Assembly: GCF_963678635.1 (NCBI RefSeq)
Contig: NW_026971600.1
Coordinates: 1-64,000, forward strand
DNA length: 64,000 nt
Direction: 5' to 3'
From: Symsagittifera roscoffensis
Lineage: Eukaryota; Xenacoelomorpha; Acoela; Convolutidae
The notes under the pieces are model-generated. The model ran no database searches and was not told the DNA's origin. It worked only from the letters and a program-made list of their open reading frames with translations. Within the stretch, counting starts at the first letter, position 1. Each line of letters begins with the position of its first letter. Position numbers and translations under genes: made by a program. This document shows positions 29,766 to 41,705 of the stretch, one piece after another.

Positions 29766-32684
29766 ATGAGTTTAGACAAGTCAAGGATACCAAAACGAGG
29801 TAATAGCTCTAGGAAATTCATACCTGAAAAGCAAAGAAAAACGATGACCGATCCTTTTGTGGATTGGATCAAGCGAACCCGGTCCGATAAAAAGGGGACG
29901 GTTTCAGGCAGAATGGTTGAAACGAGAAGTCAAAAGACCTCAGAAGAGCGAAGAGAACTGTTGGAAGTGGAGGTCAATACGGACCATACCATGAACGACA
30001 ACCAGGGAGTAAATGGACTGGAAGGGAGAGGCAGAAGGCTGGCGAGTGAATCTACTCCGGTAGAACAAGGCCATGATTTTGCCACTTCCACCGGGACGTT
30101 GGATCGAGAGGAGATGTCGGAACTGTCCGACATCTCAACTGAAGTAACGGCAACTAGAAGATCTCCGACAGACAACACTATGATGGCAAGCGGAACTGGA
30201 AAACAAACAACCTCATCATCGTTCTCAGAAAGAATGAAGAACACCTTCGGAAACATCTTTCCATTCAGCATGGGAGGAGGAGCAGGAAACGATGGGGAGT
30301 CCCAGGAGGAAGAGGCTGAAGAGGAGCAAGGGGACTTTGGATCTCAAGTCAGTCTCAATAGTTCGATCCAGGAGAGTGAGGCACACGTCGGAAGAGAGAC
30401 TAGAACTATGGATAAATTTGGTGTAGTGACAACGATAAGCAAAGAGGCAAACACACCAGGCCAGTCAAAAGACTTCGCGATTAGGACAAGTTCAGAGCCA
30501 CAAACTGGAGAGAGTAGAACCGGAGGGCTAGGCAACGCGTTGGCGGATCCTGAAATAGATAATGATAAAACGTCAAGACAGAGAGTCAAGGCCCGGATCT
30601 CTACCAGCACGAAGCTACCTGGGACCGACAGAGTTACACCACCACATGTGACGCCACTCATGGATAACGGGGCGGCACTAGAGGAAGCCTTAAACAACAT
30701 AGTGGGCAGTTTAGGAGAACAAAATGAACAGATGTCGATAAGGATGAGTGAACTGGAAAGAGCAGTTCACATTGAAAGAGAAAGTCTGCGGGAAGAAATA
30801 AACCGCAACAGACAAGAAGTTGACAGAAGCGAAAAACGCTTGAAAGAAAGAACAGACGAACATATGACGAGGAACTTGTCGCGAATGACAAGAGAGGCGG
30901 AACAGAGGGAGTTACGCTTAAGAGCCGACATGGAGAAGTTAAGAATTCAGCAAGAGCAGTCTCTTGGGTCTCTTGACACAAAGATAGACGCGATGATGGA
31001 GAGGCGAACGCAGGCTATCATGGATAGGTTGGACGGGCTACTAAGCAGCAAGAGTGGACCAAAAGAAGGAGAGCCGAACTCGGGAGGTCCCAGCAGGGAA
31101 CCGAGGGTGAACTTCAATGAACATCAAAGGAGGAAGACAAATGGATCCACTAGAGGCAGGGGCAGTTCATCAGGCTATGCCACAAGGGGTAATACAGCAT
31201 GGGGCCCGAACAGTAGAGCAAGTTCAACGGGGAACAGACAAACCTCGAACGAACGACCAACGCAAAGCACACATGCGACCGGGAGAAGCGATTCTGGCAA
31301 CATGGGGCATACAAGCCCGAGGAGGAGTCACATGGGCCAAGCGGGAAACGCTCATGGTGATTCGGATTGTAGGGATGTACCGCACACAGAGCCTTCGACA
31401 AGGTGTGAGGACACTCAGGCGGGACACTCAAGGGATGCTACGGCAATGGCCACAGCATTTGAACCCCTGAACAGGTCTTTGGAGACATTCCTGACGAGGT
31501 TATCTAGAACCAATGAACGCAGTGAAAAGTCCAGAAGAGTCTTTAAGAAACCAAGATGCTACAAAGACGAATCTGATGGCTGTATTGATACCTGGATAGA
31601 GGTAATGAAGCTGCATTTCGAGGAAGAAGACTTGTCTGAGAGACAGGAATGCAGCGCGCTCACCAGCAACTTAGAAGGGACAGCCCTGAACTGTGTCATG
31701 GCCAAGAAACAGTATCAACGTGACACTGCTGAAAAAATCTTCGAAATCTTATTGAACCGTTTCGGATCAGGGGTGCAGGGGCACCAGGCGATGATGCGCT
31801 TCGAGAAACGGAGGCAGCGGGAAGATGAAACTATAGACAAGTTTCTCGATGATTTGGAAATGCTGAGAAGACGCAGCCAACCGGATGAGTCAAATCGAAG
31901 GATGAACCTGGCCGTAGCCTCAAAATTCATCGATGGTGTGAAAAACGATGAACTTCGTACGATGCTAGCAACGCATTACACACCACTATCAACTAATGCG
32001 CCAACACCGGAGGAGTTGAGACTCAAATCGAAAGAGTATCTATTGCTGAAACCTCCTTCGAGATCTGGATATTACAAGAACAATTATGGCAATTTTAACA
32101 ACGGACCAGCGAACCAAGGGAACAATTGGTACAAACCGAGGGACGATATGGACAAGAGACGCTCTTGTGCTAATTGTAGTTCAACAGACCATCATGTGTC
32201 AGCATGCCCAGCTTATAAACAAGGCATGAAAGCAATAGGCTTTAGCCTCGAGGACGAAGATGCGTCAGAGTTGGAACATGAGGATTTCATGAGAGGAGTA
32301 ATTGCGAAATTCGGCCCGAGGTGTTTCTTTTGCAACTTGGAAGGTCATTTTAAATCAGACTGTCCACAATTCTGGGATGCAGTGGCAGACATCAAGCATC
32401 CAAGGCATGAAGAAGCTTTATCAGGAGTGAAAGCGAGCAAGGCTCGACTTTTAAACGAAGCAGAGGCACGCAGGAAGGACAAACCTCAAGAGCTGGCGGC
32501 AAAGAAAATGCAAGCGGTAACAGGAGAAGCATGTGAACCGGAACCAGCAACTGCGGCCGATGACTTTAAGATCGATTACAAGGCAGCCGCAAAGGATGCT
32601 CTAAATAGAGTACAACAGGAACTGGTGACGAAAGAGATCGAACAAAGAGTGAAACTTGAACTGGAAAATGAAAAGCTGAAATGA
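29766..32684 (+). CDS. Element B Gag ORF
   Basis: This 972-aa ORF from ATG 29766 is almost identical to residues 1-971 of A's ORF1: coiled coil, Gag region and two CCHC knuckles. It ends at TGA 32682-32684, where B has CTGAAATGAAGG in place of A's CTTCAGG, a net +5 nt. The stop overlaps the next ATG in the tetranucleotide ATGA. It is intact as a stand-alone Gag, so B may still make particles. Confidence 0.85.
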   Translation: MSLDKSRIPKRGNSSRKFIPEKQRKTMTDPFVDWIKRTRSDKKGTVSGRMVETRSQKTSEERRELLEVEVNTDHTMNDNQGVNGLEGRGRRLASESTPVEQGHDFATSTGTLDREEMSELSDISTEVTATRRSPTDNTMMASGTGKQTTSSSFSERMKNTFGNIFPFSMGGGAGNDGESQEEEAEEEQGDFGSQVSLNSSIQESEAHVGRETRTMDKFGVVTTISKEANTPGQSKDFAIRTSSEPQTGESRTGGLGNALADPEIDNDKTSRQRVKARISTSTKLPGTDRVTPPHVTPLMDNGAALEEALNNIVGSLGEQNEQMSIRMSELERAVHIERESLREEINRNRQEVDRSEKRLKERTDEHMTRNLSRMTREAEQRELRLRADMEKLRIQQEQSLGSLDTKIDAMMERRTQAIMDRLDGLLSSKSGPKEGEPNSGGPSREPRVNFNEHQRRKTNGSTRGRGSSSGYATRGNTAWGPNSRASSTGNRQTSNERPTQSTHATGRSDSGNMGHTSPRRSHMGQAGNAHGDSDCRDVPHTEPSTRCEDTQAGHSRDATAMATAFEPLNRSLETFLTRLSRTNERSEKSRRVFKKPRCYKDESDGCIDTWIEVMKLHFEEEDLSERQECSALTSNLEGTALNCVMAKKQYQRDTAEKIFEILLNRFGSGVQGHQAMMRFEKRRQREDETIDKFLDDLEMLRRRSQPDESNRRMNLAVASKFIDGVKNDELRTMLATHYTPLSTNAPTPEELRLKSKEYLLLKPPSRSGYYKNNYGNFNNGPANQGNNWYKPRDDMDKRRSCANCSSTDHHVSACPAYKQGMKAIGFSLEDEDASELEHEDFMRGVIAKFGPRCFFCNLEGHFKSDCPQFWDAVADIKHPRHEEALSGVKASKARLLNEAEARRKDKPQELAAKKMQAVTGEACEPEPATAADDFKIDYKAAAKDALNRVQQELVTKEIEQRVKLELENEKLK

Positions 32685-35600
32685 AGGAGCAACTGAATAC
32701 CTTCGAAGCAACGGAGTTCGAGGAGACGAAAACACCAAGCAGTTTAGATATGAAACTTAAAGTGATCTCCGGTAAGAGGTTCGGCATGGCGCCGCAAGGA
32801 AAGAAGATACAGTCGATAATCTCAGTGGCTGGACACCAGGTAATAAGAAATTTGAGTGAACCATCTGAGTTCACTTTAATGCATTTGGACACATATGCAG
32901 ATTATCTGAGGCAGGTGGAGCCACGCACTGAGTCGAGAGCTGTGCGAGCACTACTAACGACGGGTGGCCCTCGCATGAAGAAACTTCATGGACGCTACTT
33001 GGAGGTCTATGGGCCGTATCAAATAATGCTGAACGTGGATGGAATCAGCATCTACACCAGGACTTACATAACAACAGATGATGACCAAATGGGGCAGATC
33101 TATTTGGGTGAAGAGGAACTCAAAGTCCGCAGGATAGGCCATGACGCCATGATGGAACAAGACGCGGTACATATTGGATATGAAGCAGATGTGACAGCAC
33201 ACCTGCTTGACACCAACGGAACAAAAATCGGAGTCACAGGGCTTCTGGACACAGGCGCGGTGGTGAGCGTGATGCCGATAAAAACCTGGGAGAGAATGGG
33301 CTTCACGCGGGAAGATCTGATTCCTACGAATCTCCGACTAGCCGCTGCAAATCGAGGAGCTATCTACGTAGCCGGAAGAACACCGGTGACGGTCCTTCAC
33401 ATGGGAGGACGGAACCTTTGGATGAGCTTCCTGGTGGTAGAGAATCTGGACGACGCCGACCAATTCATCTTGGGCAGAGATTTTGTCAGGAACTTTGACG
33501 TGATGATTGACTTAAACAACGGTCTAATACGGATTAGAAACCCGGACCGAAAGTATGTTAAGAGACCCATTAATAGGATAATAACAGATGAAAATAAGGT
33601 ACCAGTTTTTTTGGATAGAAAAGTAAAGTTACAACCAGGACAAGCTGTAGTAGCGATTTTTAGAATGAGAAATTTAAATTCGTTAAGTGATAGTAAACAG
33701 GTTTGCTTAGTACCGAATCCAAATAGTCAGAGTTCGGTGATTTTAGGCCGGAGCTTCTCGGTAACGCGAAACGGACTGTGTGTCAGTGTGTTGTTGAACA
33801 CACTGGACACCACGGTTTCAATCCAGCGTGGAAAGAAGCTTGGTTACGCATTGCCGATGAGGACCGACTATGAAGAGACACAAAACTTGAAGAAATATAG
33901 TGTGAAAGACTGTCCTTATCATGCAAATAAAGATAAAATTTTAAAGAGGATTGATGAATTAAAATCTATTCGTAAATTGTTTTCAATGAAATCCGAAACG
34001 GACGACGGCTTATCAAGCTGCTCGAATTTTCCGGAACGCCCCTCGTCATATGAACTAGATTCTGACAAACCGGTTTTGCCAGAAATAGAACATTTAAAAG
34101 GAAAAATAGGTGAGGGAGATTTTGAAAAATTGCGGGACCTCCTAGATCGGAACGCCGAAGTATTTTCAAAACATAAGGCGGACATCGGTTGCTGTAATTT
34201 CGTCGGACACGAAATCGAACTAGAAGAGGGCGCCGTTCCCCATAGGGAAGGCGCAAGGCGAATGACGCCACATAAATCGGAAGCGTGCCGAGCGGAAATA
34301 GAAATGTTGCTTGAATACGACATGATAGAACCCTCGAAATCACCATGGGCTTGCGGAGTAGTAATGGCGAAAAAGAAAGGGGGGCAGCTTAGATTTTGTT
34401 GCGACTTTCGTTACTTGAACGCGGTAACGATTAAAGATGCGTACCCGATACCGCGAATAGACGAGAGCCTATCCAAACTTGGTGATGCAAAGTTCTTCAC
34501 CACATTGGACTTGGGTTCTGCCTTCTGGCAGGTTCCTCTGCGAAAGAAGGACAGGGAGAAAACAGGATTCGCGTGCGAATTGGGGTTGTACCAGTGGAAG
34601 AGGATGCCCTTCGGCTTGTGCAATGCAACAGCAACCTTTCAAAGGCTGATGGCTCAGGCTTTGACAGGAGTGACCAAAAAGTACGGGAATCTCTTGATGT
34701 GCTACGTGGACGACGTAGTCATAGCGACACCAACCCTGGAGGATCACATTGATCGACTCGATGAGGTCTTCGGATGTATGAAAAGAGCAGGCTTGAAATG
34801 CAAACCATCGAAATGTGAAATCCTTAGGGATTCGATCAAGTACCTGGGGAGAATGGTGGACCGGCATGGTGTGAGGCCAGATCCAGAAGCAGTAGAGGCT
34901 GTGCTGACATGGAAAGCTCCTAGAACGGACACACAGCTCATGAGCTTCCTAGGGTTTGCCAATTACTACCGAGAATTCATAAAAGGATACGCGGACAAGG
35001 TGTACCCGATGCAGAAGCTGATGCGCAACAAAGGGAAAAAGTTCGAATGGAACGATGAGGCACAAGTTGCTTTCGAGAACATAAAGCGGGAACTGTGCGA
35101 AGCGCCAGTGCTGGGCATGCCTACAGAAAAGGGCATGTATGTCCTTGACACAGACGCATCGGTAGTGGCCATCTCAGGAATATTGCATCAGGAGCAAGAA
35201 TGGAACGGAAGAACAGTCCTCCGTCCCATTGCATACGGCAGCAAGGTCTTGAGTGACACAGAGATGAAATATGGCGCACCGAAAGCAGAAATGTTTGCAG
35301 TAGTCACCTTCGTGGAAAAGTACCGTGCATACTTGGGGAGCGCTCCCTTCAAGTTACGCGTGGACAACAGAGCGTTAACCTGGTTGAAGACCTACTCGAT
35401 GGATCAGAGTTATATTGGTAGATGGATAGTCAGATTGGATGGCTACCATATGATAATCGAACATAGGATGCGTGATAAACATCAGAATGCTGACAGTCTC
35501 AGCAAGAAAACTGAGTTCTATGAAAGATTGGAGCAGAAGCAGGCCAATCAGGCGGAAGTAAAGGAGGGATTCTCGTTTCTGGACAAAGAAACTTATGAAG

Positions 35601-36250
35601 CGCTTCCCTTAACGAGATGGTTGGATAAGTCTGGACATCCAATTCCAGGGCATCCTGAGTTACCTGTAGAGAAAGCAGCTGAGATAAAGATCCTGTCCAA
35701 GGAGGATCCAGTCCCCTTAGATTTGTTGCTGCGCTCGAACCTGGTCCAGCAAGAACTCTCTCGCATGAATATAAACAGCCTCTCATTATTGGATAAAACG
35801 GTGCAAGTCACACCACAAGTAATGCGGATGCTGGGTGGATTGTTAGAAAGAGAAGTGACCAGAGATGACCCCGAGTGGACAGCAGCAGTGGCATCGCTAA
35901 CAGTCAGTAAGAAAGTGAAGATCATGCCGTCCAGACAACAGCACGAAGAGAACAAGAGGGATTGTAGGACAATAGTTCAGCAACTAGTATCCTCAATACC
36001 CCAAGAGATTTTAACCAGTACTTCTTACGGACGGAAAGAACAGGGGAGCAGCAAGCGAAAGAAAACCGTCACCTTTGTAGACCGGGAAAAAGAGGGTGAA
36101 GAGGTAGAACAAAATCTGCTGCAAGACTATTTGTCCGGGGAGAAGGATGAGGAGAAAAACCAGCAATCACAAGATCAACACCCGGGACAAGTGAATTTGT
36201 CCGGGGAGTCCGAGATAGACGAGAAATTCCTGATGAGAAACAGGACCTAG
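32681..36250 (+). CDS. Element B protease-RT-RNase H ORF
   Basis: This 1189-aa ORF starts at ATG 32681, sharing ATGA with the Gag stop, in the -1 frame relative to Gag. Protease DTG, RT YVDD and RNase H acidic residues are all present and match A. Expression could be by termination-reinitiation at ATGA; I see no good slippery heptamer in the 13-nt frame overlap (32672-32684). It ends at the same TAG as ORF1 of A. Confidence 0.88.
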   Translation: MKEQLNTFEATEFEETKTPSSLDMKLKVISGKRFGMAPQGKKIQSIISVAGHQVIRNLSEPSEFTLMHLDTYADYLRQVEPRTESRAVRALLTTGGPRMKKLHGRYLEVYGPYQIMLNVDGISIYTRTYITTDDDQMGQIYLGEEELKVRRIGHDAMMEQDAVHIGYEADVTAHLLDTNGTKIGVTGLLDTGAVVSVMPIKTWERMGFTREDLIPTNLRLAAANRGAIYVAGRTPVTVLHMGGRNLWMSFLVVENLDDADQFILGRDFVRNFDVMIDLNNGLIRIRNPDRKYVKRPINRIITDENKVPVFLDRKVKLQPGQAVVAIFRMRNLNSLSDSKQVCLVPNPNSQSSVILGRSFSVTRNGLCVSVLLNTLDTTVSIQRGKKLGYALPMRTDYEETQNLKKYSVKDCPYHANKDKILKRIDELKSIRKLFSMKSETDDGLSSCSNFPERPSSYELDSDKPVLPEIEHLKGKIGEGDFEKLRDLLDRNAEVFSKHKADIGCCNFVGHEIELEEGAVPHREGARRMTPHKSEACRAEIEMLLEYDMIEPSKSPWACGVVMAKKKGGQLRFCCDFRYLNAVTIKDAYPIPRIDESLSKLGDAKFFTTLDLGSAFWQVPLRKKDREKTGFACELGLYQWKRMPFGLCNATATFQRLMAQALTGVTKKYGNLLMCYVDDVVIATPTLEDHIDRLDEVFGCMKRAGLKCKPSKCEILRDSIKYLGRMVDRHGVRPDPEAVEAVLTWKAPRTDTQLMSFLGFANYYREFIKGYADKVYPMQKLMRNKGKKFEWNDEAQVAFENIKRELCEAPVLGMPTEKGMYVLDTDASVVAISGILHQEQEWNGRTVLRPIAYGSKVLSDTEMKYGAPKAEMFAVVTFVEKYRAYLGSAPFKLRVDNRALTWLKTYSMDQSYIGRWIVRLDGYHMIIEHRMRDKHQNADSLSKKTEFYERLEQKQANQAEVKEGFSFLDKETYEALPLTRWLDKSGHPIPGHPELPVEKAAEIKILSKEDPVPLDLLLRSNLVQQELSRMNINSLSLLDKTVQVTPQVMRMLGGLLEREVTRDDPEWTAAVASLTVSKKVKIMPSRQQHEENKRDCRTIVQQLVSSIPQEILTSTSYGRKEQGSSKRKKTVTFVDREKEGEEVEQNLLQDYLSGEKDEEKNQQSQDQHPGQVNLSGESEIDEKFLMRNRT

Positions 36251-36282
36251 AGAACAAAGTTTTGTCCGGGGAGTTCAGATGG

Positions 36283-38827
36283 ATGCGAAGGAAATACGGA
36301 CATGATCTGGAGGAGCGTGCAGTCTCCGGCACAACACCTTCGACGGATAATAAGTCAGAAAGCTCGAGAATGAACACCTATTCAGACAGGGATTCGACCT
36401 CGGGATCAGAACTGTCAGAACTGGCGATACACACGCTACTAGTGGAAACTCGGGCGAGAAACCTGGACAGAGAGGTGTACCAGGATCCTGACAGTGATCG
36501 CTACCTAATACCAAGCGAAAGAGTCTTTGACAACGCAGCGGATGACTTAGAAACGATAGCGGTATCGAAACGTTCGATAAGCCTGTTGCCGCAGAAAGAG
36601 GTAGTCAGGACTGATCTTCAGCCGTTTCAACAAGAAACACAACCGTTGGCGAAGATTTGGTGCGTTAAGATGGAAGAAGACACACATCAGCCCAACGAGC
36701 TGAACAGTCAGATGAGAATCATGAAGACGTACTTGAAGGCGAGATACAGACTCTCGGACCTTCTAAGGGCGCAGAGAAATGATCGCATGACAAGCAATGA
36801 TCAATACGTGGATAGCAAGACACGGATGTCCAATGACGTTTCAATCGGACAATGGAACGGCTTTCGTAGGCGAGCTTACGAAAGAGCTTATGAGACGGTC
36901 ACAAGTCGCTCAGGCTCACTCCACGACATACCACCCTCAGACGAATGGCTTAGTGGAAAGACAGAATAGGACGTTAGTGTCGATGCTGAGAGTATATTGT
37001 TCCAGGTACATGACCGATTGGGACAGATACCTTCCACAGGTGATGGGAGCTTATAATAGCACGCAACACTCCACCACTGGAGTCAGTCCACACATGATGC
37101 TGACGGGACACGAGAAGTCTTTACCCTTGACATTCTTCTACCCAGAGTATGAGGGAAAGAAAACATCCCCACAGGTCTACGTGAGGGACGTGATCAGACG
37201 CCAACAGGAGTTGAACGACTTGTGTAGACGAAACACTCAGCAGGCACAGGCAAGGCAGAGGAAAAGATTCGACAAGAAAGCAGCTGGTGCAAAGGCTTAC
37301 TCGGTGGGAGACTACGTATGGGTATTTCAGAACGTTATACCACCGAAAGGGACAAAAAAGCTTCTGAAGAAGTGGAGGGGACCCTTCATGATTACAGAGG
37401 TGCACCAAGAGGGACGCTTTTATAGACTGAGTACTGGCCGAGCAGCCCACTACGAGAACATCAAGCCACACAATCCATCGACAGAAGACTGGTGTATACC
37501 TGCAGACATGGAAGAAGGGGATTATCTAATGATGGATCCTGCTTGTGAGGTCAATGAAAAAGGCACCAGGGAGAAGAACGATGGAAACGAAGTCGTAGAG
37601 GAAGGTACGGATACACCATTGGACCTGGATCCAAACGAACAGATCGAAGCGGACGATGAAACCTTGCCCTACGCAGAGGAAGATTGGCAGGATTCCGAAC
37701 AGACAGAGGTTCCCAAGAACATGGAACCAGATCTTCCGTTCACGATGCAGACTCGTCAGAAAGACGGGACGAGACTAAGAAAGAAATACAATCCTTACGG
37801 TGACGACTTTGTAGTGGACAGGATAGATCTAAAGAAAATAGTGGAGGAAGTAGTGGGTTTAGAGGAAATAACAGTGTCACAGGACATTGACATAGTCGAT
37901 GATCACAACGATGAGTGGGTTGACGACTGGTCGAAACCCGAGGTGGAGTTCGACGATGAGCAACAGCAGTCAAATGAACAAGACCTGACGAACCTGCGTG
38001 TCTTAGAGTGGCTGAACGAAATGACATCAGACCCTGAAAAGAACAGCGTTACGATTCAAGACGTAGATCGCGAAAGCGCGAAATACATTAAGACCGAACG
38101 AGATGATCCTTCCTGGGCTGCCCAGGAAGGACAACTTCTCATTCCAGCTTCTAATCTTGACTTAATACCCGGTATGCGATCGACGGGGACGCCGATGGAT
38201 ATTTTTGTCCGGGGAGTGGGGGTAGGACTTACCCACACTGAAAACTTGATAATAAAAAAATTGAGAATAGCAAGAGAAACAGGAAACTTAGAAGCAGAAA
38301 CAGGTGAAGAACCTAAGAAACCTGACATAGGCAGGGTAGTTGAGTCATATTTTAATTTACCAAATGAATATTCGAGTAACATAATACTAACAGACAGTGA
38401 TTTCATACTCACAAACAGAACATGTGCGGTAGCTATCACCGCAGACATGAGTTTTAGGACGGCGCTAGCGGCAGATTTTAAGAGGGAATATAAAAACGTG
38501 GAATTCCTTTGGAAGCAAAGACCAGGGATAGGGGGCGTAGCAGCCTTAACCCCGGCGGTGTCGCAAATACCGGGAAAGTACTTATGCTTCCTGGTAACGA
38601 GGGCGACAGAGAAGCAACACGTGGACCCAGAAAATCTAGTCTTGTCTTTGACGAGGCTGAGGGACTTCCTTGTGGAAATGGACGTGAAGGAGCTTTCGCT
38701 TCCAGTGTACGATCCAAATAGAGGAAGACTGCATCCTCGGGAATTGTACGCGCTTGTACACGTGATATTCTCTGATACGAACATACAAGTATATCTACAT
38801 AAGAAATATTACTTAAGTATAGGCTGA
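36283..38827 (+). pseudogene. Element B ORF2: integrase broken by 545-bp deletion
   Basis: The frame matches A's ORF2 up to 36797, then jumps to sequence equal to A 13461. The lost 545 bp removes the HHCC zinc finger and the first catalytic Asp (D312 in A) and shifts the frame. Downstream, the second Asp, the Glu, the GPF motif and the macro-domain-like tail remain open in one frame to 38827. No complete integrase can be made from this copy. Confidence 0.9.
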
Positions 38828-39132
38828 GTGATGTGCGAGAGGGTGTTAGGCCAAAGACCAAGCTGCATGTAATATGTGATATGTGTGTTATGTTATGTTA
38901 TGTTATGTTATGTGTTAGGTTATTAAGATCATGGGTAAGTAGGGGTTAGTGACCATGAACAACTAAATGACGATCTTGGGAATAGATCCAAAGTTTGGAC
39001 TGTCCAATCTTAGGTCGAATTCCAAAATTTTAGAAACCAATTGATTTTAATAAATTTTAGGATAAATATCTTTTTATCTGAACTGTCTTTAAGCAAATTT
39101 TAACGATATATATTAAGGTGAAACTGACGAGA
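38828..39132 (+). other. Spacer of element B
   Basis: It matches A's spacer, with an expanded GTTATG repeat (about 38884-38925), up to about 39123. There the 474-bp deletion joins it to mid-ORF3 sequence. The strong acceptor-like tract and the ORF3 ATG present in A are gone. Confidence 0.7.
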
Positions 39133-41705
39133 ATGCATCGGGAGATGAACAGCGAGGCGACCTCGTCTGGTTTACCACTGAGAGCAGCTGTGCCACCAAA
39201 AGGGGCGAAAGTAACACAGAAGGTTCAGACGAACCAAACCATACAAGATCTGGACGAGATGAACGATCAGTTGAGAAGTACGAAGAAAAAGTTTTCCTTA
39301 TGACGAATCTGAGGGATTTGATAGTCCAGGAGGGAGCAGCAGTAGCGTGTGCAAAGCGGAGAGACGCTCTCTGTTTCATTCGATTCCTGATAGAGCAGAT
39401 CTCAGTACCTGCATTAAGCACTTGTGTTAAAATGTTGAAGGAAGGCGATGAGCGAACGAAAGCCATGTTCTTACTAGCAATGCTGGATATGCAGCAAAGT
39501 AAACCGATGAGGGTGAACATGAAAGAACCTGAAGAATTGGAACCCATGAAAAAGATAGACGAGATCAGGAGATTCTCAAACAAGGAGTTGAGGCTCACTA
39601 AAGAATCTATGGGAGCATTGCCGAAATCCAGTGAATACTGTGGACCGATCAAGAAGAAGTCATATAGCTATGTATCCGGGATCATAGGGATAGCGTACAA
39701 TCCTTTCCTGAGTGAAGACATACGCGATTGCTTCTTTGATTATGAGCAGGCGGTGTTACTAAGATTCTGGACGTCCAGGATTGTAACGATTAAAAGCGTC
39801 AACAATTCACAGGCCAAATTGGGACTGGTCTTGGAAGAAGAGGTGACTGCACCTTCAGTACCAAAATCCGACAAGAGAGTGGAATTTGGGTTGGGATTCT
39901 CAGATGAATTACTGAGAACGAGCTTGATGGCAGTGTGGGAATTGATGAAGCCATCGTGGTGTCCTAGTCCCAACGCTGACTCAATATTACGGGCGACACA
40001 GGACATACAGAGGGAACTGAATGCGGACTGTAACCTGCGTGACCTCAACATCATATATAATATGATGATAACAGCCTCTAAGAGAAACGGAGAAGATAAA
40101 GTGGAGTTGCCTGGCTGGGGACCAGAAGACTGGGTCAAACCTGGTAGCTGTCTGGCGGAAGTCTGTGGACTAGAGGGTCACGTTTGTGGAAGTCTAGACT
40201 GTGTGAAAACCCTGGAGAAACAACACAAGCAGTTGACGGTATTGTTTGGAAATGTAGTGATGAAAGCAAGAACGGAAACGGAACTGATAGCAGATTGCCA
40301 TGGAGGAACCGATGTGAATCTAGTGACAGCACTAGGATTCTACAGCATGTTTGGTTCTTTAGAGTCACTATTGAATCTAGAACAGAAACATGAGATGGTC
40401 ACAGCCATCAGCGTAGAGGTATTCCCAGGAGTTCTGCAGACTGAGCAGAAGTATATAGGAAAATGGAGGGAAGCAATCGAAACGGAGATGAACATCAGAC
40501 ACAGCGAAACTTATTGTAGACCATCAGGAGCACGATATTTGGTGGGTTCAACGTTGGCTCCAATGTGCAAGAGCAGATACCCTGTACATTTCGTGGCTGT
40601 GGACGTGAAGAGCACAAGAACGATCGTGGATCAAGCTTTTTCAGTGCCGAAGTGCGTGAGGTTGGCAAGAATGTCTGAAAAGTCTTACGAGTTACTGTGT
40701 AAGATTTTCTCAGCAGTTCTAGAAAGAACCAAAGAAGAGTTGGAGTCAATACTAGGAAAGAAATTCATGGGATATGTGAGCGGGAACTTCAGTGACTTTG
40801 AAAAACAGAAACAGAGAGGATCAACTGTCACAGATTACAATGCAGTAGATGAGAATGATGAAATCCACCGAGTGATGATGGAAGTGGAACCATTGCTGGA
40901 AGCTTCGGGAAAACGTAATTGGAGGAGCATCATGTTGACGCATGATGAGTTTCCTTGCCACTGCTTGCTGCAGACCTGGTGGTATCCCAAGCGTAGTAAT
41001 CTGGTGTTGATCTGGGACTCTGGAGAGCTGCTCTCCATGGGTTTACCAGATTCATCACAGCCCATAACAATAGTGATAGTGGGAGTTATGATGGCGATAC
41101 GATGGCTGGAAGCTCATGTGAGAGAAAATAATAGACAGGAAGCACCGACGAGAGAACAATTGCAGAAATTAGATTGTCTAAAAGATTTAGATCTTTTTGA
41201 GACAATGTGCAAAGTTCTAAACATTCCGATGGAAGTGAAGAAGATATGGGCAAGAAAACGATTGATGCCATGGTTCAGAGCTAACATGACTGCATGGTTG
41301 TACGAGTATGCGAAAAAGCATATGTCGAAACATGGCAGAGTGTACAGTGAATATCAGCTGGACATTGGGGCAGGAGCTTTCAAGCGAGCTTTCGTGACCC
41401 ATCGGAATGCAGTGACCACCGCTGTGAAAAGAATTTCCAGGACGAGCGAGCGTAGTGGAAATGAGAAGGCAGAGATGCTGAAAGAAGATTTGGAGAGAAA
41501 CGTGACGTTGTGTCTCCACAACAGCTTCTGTAGAAACAGAGAATCAAACGTGGATCCCCTACCTTGCTGTAAACAGAGGGTGGAAGAGCAGAAGTGTTGG
41601 AGGACGGCTTCCAACAGCGTCAGGATAGTCAATGACGTGCTACAAGACACGGAGACCGAGAGTGCAGAGTCAGCGTCACAGGAGGAGGAAATGGAGCATG
41701 GATGA
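39133..41705 (+). pseudogene. Element B ORF3: truncated and frameshifted
   Basis: A short N-terminal piece (ATG 39133 to TGA 39303) corresponds to A residues ~124-176. A 6.0-kb deletion with A-run microhomology (GAAGAA / GGAAAAAG) then joins it out of frame to the C-terminal part. That part is open from ATG 39300 to 41705 (801 aa) and overlaps the stop as ATGA. Both SGNH-like modules are lost. The 801-aa C-terminal part is undamaged and differs from A at few residues. Confidence 0.9.
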
